The notes beneath the pieces are model-generated. The model saw only the letters and a list, made by a program, of their open reading frames with translations. It made no database searches and was not told the origin of the DNA. Positions 1-12,879 of a stretch of DNA of 64,000 nucleotides are shown here, piece after piece. The translations under genes and the position numbers were made by a program. This stretch comes from Cynocephalus volans (Eukaryota > Chordata > Mammalia > Dermoptera > Cynocephalidae), in NCBI RefSeq assembly GCF_027409185.1, contig NC_084478.1, forward strand, positions 80,583,624-80,647,623. Reading direction: 5' to 3'. Positions within the stretch are counted from its first letter, which is position 1, and each line of letters starts with the position of its first letter.

Positions 1-325
1 AGTGCCCGCTGAAGGGGCGGGGGAATAGCGGTGAAGAATGGGAACTAGGAGGAGATTAGAAGGGAACGTGAATAGGGCCTGCAGGGGAAAGCGACTGGCC
101 AGGCAGAGCCCGCACAGAACCTAGACACAGGGCACTCTGGTGAGCCTGAGTGCAGGGCTCCTGCTCAGAGGCTGGCCCTCCTCCCTGCAGGGAGAAGGCC
201 CACCACAGAATGCCAGGGGGTACTGTTCTTAAAATACTCTGAACTGGAGCAACTCCCCACCCCACTCCACCCCACCCCAGCGCCACCCCCCAGAGAGACG
301 GCAGACCACAGAGCATGAGAGGTAC

Positions 326-331
326 TTTAAT
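326..331 (-). terminator. Poly(A) signal ATTAAA, CXorf49 copy 1
   Basis: Variant hexamer ATTAAA on the minus strand in the last non-coding exon, followed 15-30 bases later by GT-rich sequence. Cleavage is expected near 309. Confidence 0.7.
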
Positions 332-592
332 TTGAAACTGCTGTGAACTGGGGTGGGGAGAGGGCAAAAACAGGGGAAGACAGACAGCCCCTGTTCTGAA
401 GAAGAACCGGAGGGAAGCAGCTTGGCCACAGCTCCTGGGCTCCAAAGATATCAGCTGCTTGTCTTGTACGAAGAGGCTGGGTCCAACCTGTCAAACAGCA
501 GAGTCAGGGACGGGCCACAAGCCAGGGCCAGCCCACAGCCCTCCTAAGTAACCAGGATTGTGGGAAGGGGTATGGTATGTGTAACACTCACC

Positions 593-4032
<3,440 letters not shown>

Positions 4033-4314
4033 GTCGCCGGTCCGCGAAGCCTGGGTCGAAGAGAGACGGCCGCCTCCTCAGGGCCGGCGAGCCAGGCCGC
4101 GCGTCGTCACCACAGGGGCCACACGAGATCGCCTCAAACACCGCGCGGCTTTGGCTCGCGCCTCGGCCGCCCCGCCGCAGCCTTCTCATTGGTCCGCCCG
4201 CCACCAACCAGCGCGTCTCTTGTTGGGCTGCCCCTCAAGGCCCTAGCCAATAGGGACGAGGGCGCTTGGGCGGCGCGGAAGCCCGTCGTTTCGCTGGGCC
4301 ATCCGCAGCCAGTC
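4033..4314 (-). promoter_or_regulatory. CpG-island promoter of CXorf49 copy 1
   Basis: CpG-dense region directly upstream of the ATG, without a TATA box. It has CCAAT motifs in both orientations (near 4190 and 4250) and a GC box (near 4170). The island continues into exon 1. The transcription start is not determinable from sequence alone. Confidence 0.65.
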
Positions 4315-4399
4315 TGGGGGTGGTGTCCCAGTGTCGGGGCTCTCTTCCCACCTCTTCCTGTCCCGCCAGTGCCTCTGGCCAGGCATCTCCTTTCCAATG

Positions 4400-4520
4400 A
4401 GAGCCACATCTCTCAGCTTCAGTTTCCCATTCCCATCGGTAAAGCGGGAGAAATAACAGCACCTAACTCGGGCTGGTGAGGATTAAATGTAATGACGGAT
4501 GGGAAGCACACAGAGTAGAA
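4400..4520 (+). repeat. MIR fragment in arm 1
   Basis: Shows the MIR core order: a CAGTTTCCC-type block, a TAAAGCGGGAGAAATAA-type block, then GAGGATTAAATG. The copy in arm 2 is at 17494-17614 on the minus strand. Confidence 0.7.
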
Positions 4521-4991
4521 AGGATTTGCGAGCCTCTATTCCACAGCAAGGCTCACCACCCCATAGGAAAATGGGCAAGGATGCCCACGGTCAGTAATCA
4601 GAGGTCGGCGTATTTTGTTTTCGTAAAGGGCCAGATAGCAAATGTTTTAGGATTTCAGGCTGTGCCGTCTCCGCCGCAAGTGCTCGATTCCTCTAGGTAA
4701 CCAAATCCACGCGTGGCTGCGTGCCCGTGAGAGTTTACTGGCAGGCCGTGTTGGCGGTTTGGCAGGTCGGAGTTTGCCCACCTCTCCCAGAATCCCCCAC
4801 CCGAGTTAATTCAAAGAAGTGGGAACCCCAGTGGCCAACGACACCGCAAAAGATGCTCACCATCGCTGATCCCGAAGATGCAAACTAAAATCACGAATCG
4901 ATGTTCACATGCCAGGTTTACAGAAATTAAAGAGCTTAATCATTCCAAGGGTCGGAGAGGCTATGAGTGAACCAGTGCTTTTGCTCACTGC

Positions 4992-5110
4992 TGGGGGTGG
5001 GGGTGGGGGTGCGGGGGTGGGGGGCCGTTTGTTGAGGGGGTGGGTGGCCGTTTGTTGAGGGGGTGGGGGTGCGGGGTTGGGGGCGCCCTTTGTGGAGGAG
5101 GAGGGGGGCG
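4992..5110 (+). repeat. Expanded G-rich tract, arm 1
   Basis: 119 bp of G runs (many of five or more), with a 23-bp unit present twice at 5023-5045 and 5046-5068 and a third degenerate unit after it. Many G-quadruplex arrangements are possible. The matching tract in arm 2 (16964-17021) is only 58 bp and lacks the repeated unit. Confidence 0.8.
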
Positions 5111-5148
5111 GATTTGGCAGGATCTTTGAACTGCAAATTATACATTTA

Positions 5149-5400
5149 TTTTTATTTATTTATTTATTTATTTTTGACGTTTAACATATATATTTATTTA
5201 TTTATTTTTCACATGTAGAATATCTTATTTATTTTATTTTTTAATTTTATTTTGTCGATATACATTGTGGTTGATTATTGTTGCCCCTTACCAAACCCCC
5301 CTCCCTCCTCCCTCTCTTCCTTCCCCCCCAACAATGTCCTTTCTGTTTGCTTGTCCTATCAACTTCAAGTAATTGTGGTTGTTATATATTATTCCCCACC

Positions 5401-5436
<36 letters not shown>

Positions 5437-5576
5437 TTATATATTAATTTTTAGCTCCCACCAATAAGTGAGAACATGTGGTATTTCTCTTCCTGTGCCT
5501 GACTCGTTTCACTTAATATAATTCTCTCAAGGTCCATCCATGTTGTTGCAAATGGCAGTATTTCATTCGTTTTTAT
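5149..5576 (-). mobile_element. 5'-truncated L1 insertion, present only in minus-strand gene arms
   Basis: 428 bp of L1 3' end on the minus strand, with ORF2 tail, 3' UTR and an A-rich tail rendered as TTTATTTATT on the plus strand. It is flanked by a perfect 17-bp target duplication at 5132-5148 and 5577-5593. Arms 2 and 4 hold the empty site near 16,922-16,942 and 51,777-51,797. It contains a (TG)n run at about 5404-5433. Confidence 0.92.
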
Positions 5577-5593
5577 TGCAAATTATACATTTA

Positions 5594-5785
5594 CTATGAG
5601 CCTGGCACTCTTCTAATCACTGTAGATAAACATCAATTCCTTCCCAGGACAGTCCTAAGTTGAAGTACCCGTTATTACCGCCTTCTTACAGGCCAGGAAA
5701 CAGGCACAGAGAGGCTCATTGACCCGCCCAAGGTCACTGGGCTTGTTGGTATCCGCAGCACTATGGAAACCCTCGTCATCCCATT
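5594..5785 (-). repeat. MIR at the inner arm edge (arm 1)
   Basis: On the minus strand it shows the MIR blocks for a splice of CAGTGACCTTGGGCGGGTCA, CTCTGTGCCTGTTTCCT and a GTGCCAGGCTCATAGTAAATG end. The L1 inserted near its 3' end, and the arm homology stops inside it at about 5769. Confidence 0.65.
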
Positions 5786-5829
5786 CCCTTTACCCTCCTC
5801 AGCGGTAACCTCTATCCTGTACTTGTACT

Positions 5830-7260
5830 TAACCTTCCTTTTTTTTTTTTTTTCTGTTAGTTTTTTTTTTTTTTAACATATGTTCGTATTCCTAATGATA
5901 CGTTGTTTAGTCCTGCATTTTTTGGATTTTTTATGCACAGAATCATTTATAATGTGTCCTGCTTTCTCCTGTTAAATGTTATGTAACTGGGATTCATCCC
6001 CGTTGTTGCATGTAGTAGCTGATTGTTCATTACCATTGCTCTATAGTATTCCATCAGATTAGTGTCTCAATCTGGTAATCTGTTCTGTTGATGGACTTTT
6101 GGGTTATTTCCATTTTTGGAAACATTACACACAGAGCTGCTATAAACATTCCAGGGCATGTTTCCTGCTACCTATCTGTGAGAGTTCTCAATGGCAGAGC
6201 TCTCCAACTTGTGGACCTGGGACATTAAGATCCTTAGCCCTAGTGGTAGCCATGTAGCATTGTCCATACTTGTTTCTGGCCCTGACCAGCCTTATTGTCT
6301 TACTTCTGTGAGACATACAAGTATTATTTTCCATGTGGCCATAAAATAAAATGGCTAAGAAGCTGTCGTTATACCTAGGAGTGAAATTGTTGACTAATAG
6401 CAGAGGCACATCTTCAACTTTATCAGATCATGCCAGATATTTTCCAAAGTGATTATGCCAATTTAGACTCATACTAGGTGTGTTTCACTGTTGCAATTTG
6501 TCTACATCCTCATCGACATTTGATATTAACAAAGTACAAAACTTTTACCTATCTGGTGAATATGAAATATACCATCTTGTTTTTAACGTGCAGTGTGATT
6601 TCCTGATTAGTAATGAGACTGACCGTACTTTCATGTTTGGGCCTTTAGGGTTTTCTTTTCTACAAGGTGCCTACTCAAAGTCTTTTCCCAATTTTCCCTT
6701 TGTGTTGTTTGCCTGTTTATGTGTGGGAGTTCTCTATGTAGTTTATATTTTAGTATTGTAATGAATTCCTGTGATGCAAATATCTTCTATGTACCTTTTA
6801 ACTTTTTATATTTTGTCTTCTAATAGCAGAATCTCTGTTTCAACAATATTTTATTATAGAAAGTTTCAAACATACAGAAAAGTCTTAAGAATTTTGTTGT
6901 GTACACCCACACACTCACCACCTAATTTTTGTATATCTGTATATACATCCCTCCATCATTTGTCATTCCTTTTTTTTTTTTTTTTTTCAATTCATTTGAA
7001 AGTAAAGTTCAGACATCAGGAGTACTTCTTTTGGTAGAACTTTTAAATCTTTTCCTTTAGTAGTTAGTTCCTTTTTTCCCCCCCTGCCTGTCTTGCTTAA
7101 GAGTGTTCCCTACCATACTGTCGTGAAGAAATTCTTTTATAAATTCTCCTTTATATTTAGGTCTTAGATTCACATGGAATATTTTTTTTTAATGTTTTAA
7201 GGCAGGAGTCCAGTTTTACATAGTTTGTATTTGAGGTGGTGTATAACAACTGGGGAAAAC
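5830..7260 (-). mobile_element. Old L1 relic, minus strand (spacer A, unit 1)
   Basis: Read on the minus strand, segments resemble the end of L1 ORF2 and 3' UTR: the 'tttggaaaatgg' and 'gctgctataaacatt' type blocks near 6050-6180 and the ORF2 region near 6400-6760 and 7040-7250. It is heavily mutated with no long frame. A roughly 190-bp stretch at 6190-6380 does not look like L1. An L1-type 3' fragment lies at about 6836-7035. Confidence 0.6.
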
Positions 7261-7330
7261 AATAGCTAACCTAAAAGGTTAAAGGAAAAAACTGCATAAT
7301 GAGATGTTCAGAAGATGATTTGTTTTACTA

Positions 7331-7434
7331 TTTTTTTTTTTTTTTTTGGCAGCTGGCCAGTATAGGGAACTGAACCCTTGACCTCGGTGTTACAAGGCTG
7401 CGCTCTAACCAACTGAGCTAACTGGCCAGCCCAC
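7331..7434 (-). mobile_element. tRNA-Ile-like SINE monomer (CYN type)
   Basis: The minus strand reads a tRNA-Ile-like body with A box (TAGCTCAGTTGGTTAGAGC) and B box (GGTCAAGGGTTCAGTTCC), ending in poly(A). Near-perfect 13-bp target duplications lie at 7309-7321 and 7435-7447 (one mismatch). The body has mutations and a SINE tail, so it is not a tRNA gene. Confidence 0.85.
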
Positions 7435-9255
7435 CAGAAGGTGATTTGGAAAGCTCTGGTATGTTCCTGGGAATCTCTAAGGCCATGTATATTCATGGGG
7501 CTGTGTACATGCCCAGAGTTGTGTGCATCCTCAGGAAAGACCTGAGAAGTCCCTAAGTTGTCACTTCTGGCTGGCCTTGAGTCTGCCCATGCAGAAAGTG
7601 AAGTCTAAGCCTATGTTTATTCACTGCCTGGCTGAGTGTTGATGCCATGTCCCAACAGACACACAGAGCTCCCTGGAAAGGTCTGAGGGAATTACTAGTT
7701 TGGGGTATTTAAGGAAAATTCTGTCAAATCACAGTTGACCGCCAACTGAACTGAGCAAATAATTCAGTGCTACACATGACAAAGAATACAGTTTGCAGAA
7801 TTAGTTCAGAAAAGTCAATGAACAAATAAAAAGCACTGACAACAAATCAGAACAACAACAACAAACCCTGGGGAGGGGAGACAATCAGATTCCCAGAGAT
7901 GACTCATGTTATCACTTAAAAAGTGTCCTGTTTTCAACAAAAAATTACAAGATACACAAGAAATAAGAAAGCATGTCTCAGAGGTAAGAAGGTTGGCAAA
8001 ATAGGAGGTCTCCAGTGTATCTTCCCTCACTAAAACAAATATTTGGCAACTATCCATGAACAAAAGTGCCTTTGTGGGAGCTTTGGGATCCAGGTAGGAA
8101 GGTCAAAGCAATGGTGGAGCTCAAGACAGGAGGGTCGCTTTCAGAAGGCAGGCCTGTGGGCCACTGGTAAGTACATCAACATTGGTCCTGGCCATAGAAC
8201 AGAAGCATATCTGTCCTACTGTGGACTTGACTCCAGCCCTGCTTGTCTGCAGTCATACCACCAGTGTTTGTCCCAAGTGTCCTAGAAACAGCCACGTCCA
8301 TCTGTGCTCCCGTCACGTTTCTGAAGGAACCCTGTGACTCGGTTCCAGTCCTGCTCTACCTCAGCCAAGAGGAAGTCCAGGTTCCCATCCAAGGTACCTG
8401 GAAGGATCCACGTCCCCACCTGTCTGCCAATGCCCAGTGAAACGATGGGCTTCCAGGCAACCCAGGCACCCTCGTCCATAGTACCATGGTACCTGGAAGG
8501 ATCCTCTTGTTGGGCAGCCCCTTGCGCCCTTAATAAATAGTACTTAAAAGTACATCAGACTAATCCGATGAAAGATGTACATGACCTCTATGGGGAAAAA
8601 AAGTTTATTGAAAGACCCAACTAAAAGAAGGGATATTCCACGTTCTCAGGTTGGAAGAGTCAATTTTACAAAATGTCAGTACTCTAAAAATTGACCTATA
8701 GATTCAATACAATCATGATCAAAACACCAAGAGGGTATCTGTGGGACTCGATAAACTGATTTTCAAATGTATATGGAAGTGCAAAGAGCCAAGAATGGCC
8801 AAGATTCTCTCGTGAAGGACAAAGGGGGAGGACTTCCGCTAAAAGATACCAACGTTTATTATAAAGCTACTGAAGTTACGAAAGTGTAGGATTGGCTCAA
8901 GAACAGACAAATAGACTAATGGAAAATGATTGGGACTCTCCAAACATTCCCACGTATAGACACTTAATTTATAACAGAGGAGGCATCAGAGAGCAATTGA
9001 AAGAGGATGGCCTTTTCATTTCAGAGTGCAGGGACAATTGAGTATCGAGTTGGAGAAGAAAATGGAATGGACTCCTGACTTAAACTGTAAACAAAAATTA
9101 ATTCCAGGTGGATCTAAGGTCTGCATGTGAAGAAGAGACTATAGAAGACTATGTGGTTGTCGTGACCACAGGGTAGAGTAGGACTTTGTAAACAAGACAG
9201 AAAAAATGAAACAACCATTAAAGAAATAAACTTAAAAATTCTGCTGCATTAAAAT

Positions 9256-9470
9256 GAAGTACTCTGATTTCTGACATTTACTTTGAAATGCATCCAAAAT
9301 AACATGGATTTGATGGATGAAGGAGGGATGGACATGTGATAAACAAGTGTAATAAAATGGTAACAGTGGAAGGTAGGTGGTGGGTACCTGGCTGTCCACT
9401 GAAAAGTTCTTTCAACTTTTCTGTATGTTTGAATGTTTCCATAATAAAATGTTGTGCAAAATAAAAAGGA
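9256..9470 (+). mobile_element. L1 3'-end fragment nested in the old L1
   Basis: About 215 bp resembling an old L1 3' UTR (CAACTTTTCTGTATGTTTGAAT followed by an AATAAAATGTT tail). It interrupts ORF2-like sequence that resumes at about 9471. Confidence 0.5.
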
Positions 9471-9694
9471 GTGCTTCTTTTCATTAGAAGGCACGATAAA
9501 GGGAGTAAAGGCAAACTACAAACTAGGAGAAGATATTTACATCACACGAAATCACAGAATTAAAATATAGAATACATGGAGAACTTTCACAAATAAACAG
9601 GCCAACAACCCAAGAGGGAAATGGGCAAAAGACAGTAAACAGGCACCTCATAGAAGAGAAAACCCTGAAGGCCAATACAAGTGAAAAGTTGCTC

Positions 9695-10451
9695 TGTAGA
9701 GGGTTAGAAATCTTGATTCTTACTTGATTATTAGATAGGGTTTTTAGGTAATGCATGCACGGGACAAAAGTCCTAGGTCCAGAGGCAAGAGCCTACAGAT
9801 AGGGGGCAAGAGCCCATCTAATCAACCCTAATCACTGGTCAGGTAAGGGATTCTATACACTGTTAATATAATGAGTTCGCTGGAAGATTTTGTAAGAAGG
9901 AAACTTACACAGGACTGAAGCCTTTAACGTGAACAAGGAAACTGAAGCAGAACAGGTATTGTTCCGAGGGCAGTAACCCTTAATACAACAAAACTTAAAT
10001 GATGGGAAAATATGTGAGTTAAAATTTCCAAGGACATTCTGCTAGATTAGTTAGTACATGGGGGTTATTCCACATTTTGCCTTAAGCTGTTTCTTAAGAA
10101 GTCAGGCACTTTAATGATTATCTTACTGTTTCTCTTGCATGTCACATAGCTTAGATTTATGACTCTTTTGATGGTATATTGTTTAAACTATTTTGAACCA
10201 AGCATGCTTGGATGAAAATTGTTACATAGCCAGTTTCTTTATGTTCTTACTATGATTGATTAACCATTTGTTTTTCTTCTGTAACTTCCTTGTCTTTACA
10301 ATAAAAACTGAAGCAAAAACTGACTCGGGGCTGCACCTTGCTTCTCCTTCCTAAAGGGAGTCGTCTTGATGCAGTCCCTTCACACTTCTCATTGCATTGA
10401 TATTTGCTCTGAGCTCTTTTGCATCTCCATTACACAGCAAGAGGTGTAACA
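9695..10451 (+). mobile_element. Solo LTR (757 bp) of an endogenous retrovirus
   Basis: Starts TG, ends CA, and is flanked by a perfect 6-bp target duplication TTGCTC at 9689-9694 and 10452-10457. It contains an AATAAA signal near 10,300 ahead of an R/U5-like stretch. The surrounding L1 sequence is continuous once it is removed. No internal retroviral sequence remains. The family is not identified. Confidence 0.85.
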
Positions 10452-11028
10452 TTGCTCAATCTCATTACTAATCAAGGAATAGCAAATTAAAACCACAGTG
10501 AGATACCATTTCACATTCAGCAGACTGGCAAAAATTTCGTGGTGTGATAATATCAAATGTTGATGAGGATGTAGACCAACTAAAACAGTTCAACATCCTT
10601 TATAGGAATGTAAATTAGCACCGTCACTTTGTAAAATATCTGGCATGATTTAGTAACGTTGGAAATGTGCCTCCACTATGAATCGATAAGTCCACTCCTA
10701 GGCACGAATACTGGAACACAACTTCCCAGCCATTTTATTCTGTGGCCCATACAGAAAATGATGCTTATATGGCTTACAGGAGTAAAAGGACAAAGCTGAC
10801 CTGGGCCAGGCCCAACAGATCCAGAAGCTGCTGGCTGCCTGCCTCCAGGACATTGACTGTCTCAATGTCCCAGTCCAAAGGTTGGAAAGCTCTGCCCTGG
10901 AGGACTCTTTCACATGGGTACCAGGAAACATGCCCCAGAATGTATAGCAGCACTGTGCGTAATATCCCCCAATCTGGAAGCGACCCAAATGTCCATCAAC
11001 AGTAATGGATATATAAACTGAGATACAG

Positions 11029-11210
11029 GGCCGGCCCGTGGCTCACTCGGGAGAGTGTGGTGCTGATAACACCAAGGCCCCGGGTTCGGATCCCATATAC
11101 AGATGGCCGGTTCGCTCACTGGCTGAGCGTGGTGCTCACAACACCAAGTCAAGGGTTAAGATCCCCTTACTGGTCATCTTTTAAAAAATAAAAAAATAAA
11201 ATAAATAAAT
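11029..11210 (+). mobile_element. CYN-type dimeric SINE
   Basis: Two tRNA-Ile-like halves: the first begins GGCCGGCCCGTGGCTCACTC with a CGGGTTCGGATCCC B box, the second begins near 11,106. An A-rich tail follows. Perfect 14-bp target duplications lie at 11015-11028 and 11211-11224. The duplication spans the L1/Tigger junction, so this SINE is younger than both. Confidence 0.9.
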
Positions 11211-11221
11211 AAACTGAGATA

Positions 11222-11880
11222 CAGTCAGTGCTTATTATACACGGATTCTGTATCTGCGAATTTGCCTACTCGCTAAACTTTACTTGTAACCCCAAATCAA
11301 CACAGGCACACTTTCAGGGTCATTCACAGACATGTGCAAAGCAGGGAAAAATTTGAGTCGCTCGAGGCACAAGTGTGTCCCCTTCCAGCCACGGTCAAAA
11401 AAGGGGAAACTACCTTCTTGATTTTAGCTCTCATACTGTAAGCATGTGTCCTTTTCTTGGTCTATTTAGTACCACATATTTCGTATTTTTGTGCTTTTTT
11501 CTTGGTGATTTTGCCACTAAAAATGGCCCCAAGCACCGTGCTAAAGTGCTGTATAGTGTTCCTGAGTGCAAAATGGCTATGATGTGCCCTATGGAGAAAA
11601 TAAGTATGTTAGAGAAGCTTCATTCAGACATCAGCTATAGTGCCGTTGAGCATAAGTTCAATGTTAATGAACCAATAATACATAATAAATAAGGTATCTT
11701 CAAGCAGACACACACAAGGAACACGGTTATGTATTGATCGGTTGATGAAAATGTTGTGACCAGAGGAACTCAGGAATTTGACCCTGTATTTCCCCTAGGA
11801 GCAATGTTTCAAAATTGCCTAGTTCAGTGTTTGCAAGTGATTTTATAGAACATAAATACTGCAATAACGAGAATCAACTG
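11222..11880 (+). mobile_element. Tigger/MER-type (pogo-like) DNA transposon fossil
   Basis: About 659 bp with related ends: it begins CAGTCAGTGCTTATTATACACGG and ends with a mirrored ACGAGAATCAACTG. TA precedes the left end, as expected for a pogo/Tigger insertion. It interrupts the old L1, which resumes at 11,881. No transposase frame remains. Confidence 0.65.
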
Positions 11881-12240
11881 TTTATTTATTCAGTGGAATC
11901 ACATCAAGCAACGATAACGAACGGTTGCCTACCACATGCAACGACAAGTACGAATTTCAGCTACATGATCTTGCGCAGAAGTCAGCCACAATATAAATAA
12001 TTTCACTTATATAAAGTCAAAAGGATGCATATTGTTAGGAATATGTTGTTAGGAACATGTAGTTAAAAATATAACGTATGTAGAAAACAATTAGAAAAGA
12101 AAAAGAATGGTAAAGGCAAGTTCAGGATAGATGTTACCTCTGAGGAGGGTGAAGGGAATGGGACCAGGAGTGAGACCACAGGGGACTTGTAAGATGATAG
12201 TACTGTGTGAAAAAGCTCTTCCATAAATGCTAGCTAATGA

Positions 12241-12500
12241 ATGACTACTAAACCTGTAACTCTAGCTCTGACCCCTCCCTGGAGCCCCAGAAGCACATTT
12301 CTACGTGAATTCTGCATATCCTATATGAATACCTCAAACTGCACGAGCCCAAAAACCAACTCCATCATTTTCTGCCCAAACTTGCTTGACTTCCTGTGTG
12401 CCTGTGCTAGTCCACGCCCCACCAAGCAGTCACTCAAAACGGGAATGTTAATCATCCTTCACTCCTGCCTCCCTGTGGTAACCATGGAAACGTGCCCCTC
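12241..12500 (+). repeat. Possible L2 fragment
   Basis: Word order resembles L2 ORF sequence (CTCCCTGGAGC, then CTCAAACTGCACGAGCCCAAAA and a CATCCTTCACTCCTGCCTCC block). Divergence is high. Confidence 0.4.
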
Positions 12501-12879
12501 AGATCTCCTGCTGCAGGGAGCAAAGTTGATTGACAAGCCCCAGCTGCTACTTCTCTGGGTCCACCAGAGTTTGCACCAAGACCACACTTCCTCTGGGCAG
12601 CTCCCAGCCAGTGACTGAGCATGGCAGGGGAATACTACTGCAGGACAGGGACTCCTCTAACTGGTAGCTGTAGGCTGGGGACTTCAGGTCAGCCTGACTG
12701 AAACTGTGTTAAAACTAAACCGCATCTGAGATTCCTATCCAGTCCTCCTTTCTCCCACGTCTCTCTCACGGGCATGAGACCTGCATCAGGCTCTGAAGAC
12801 CCTCGCTGCTTGCTCCTGCTCCTTCCCTTTTTCCTTCACGTGCATTTGCCCCATAATGATCTTTCACATCCAATCACCT
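12501..12879. other. Unassigned sequence, unit 1
   Basis: No gene, promoter or recognisable repeat seen. The same stretch is at 47,356-47,734 in unit 2. Confidence 0.5.

Larger units (their letters stand above)
7700..12240 (+). mobile_element. Old L1 relic, plus strand, host of nested insertions
   Basis: A single decayed L1 in plus orientation. 5'-type sequence lies at about 7890-8100, ORF2-like sequence at about 8560-9250 and 9470-11,010, and 3' end at 11,881-12,200. The reading continues across each inserted element: the nested L1 end 9256-9470, LTR 9695-10451, SINE 11029-11210 and Tigger-like 11222-11880. No frame is intact. Bases 8405-8530 are discussed in the findings, because they resemble the CXorf49 promoter. 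Confidence 0.65.

Noticed and set aside
7331-7434. tRNA-Ile gene
   Set aside because: A and B boxes are present, but the body is mutated, has a poly(A) tail and is flanked by target duplications, so it is a SINE.
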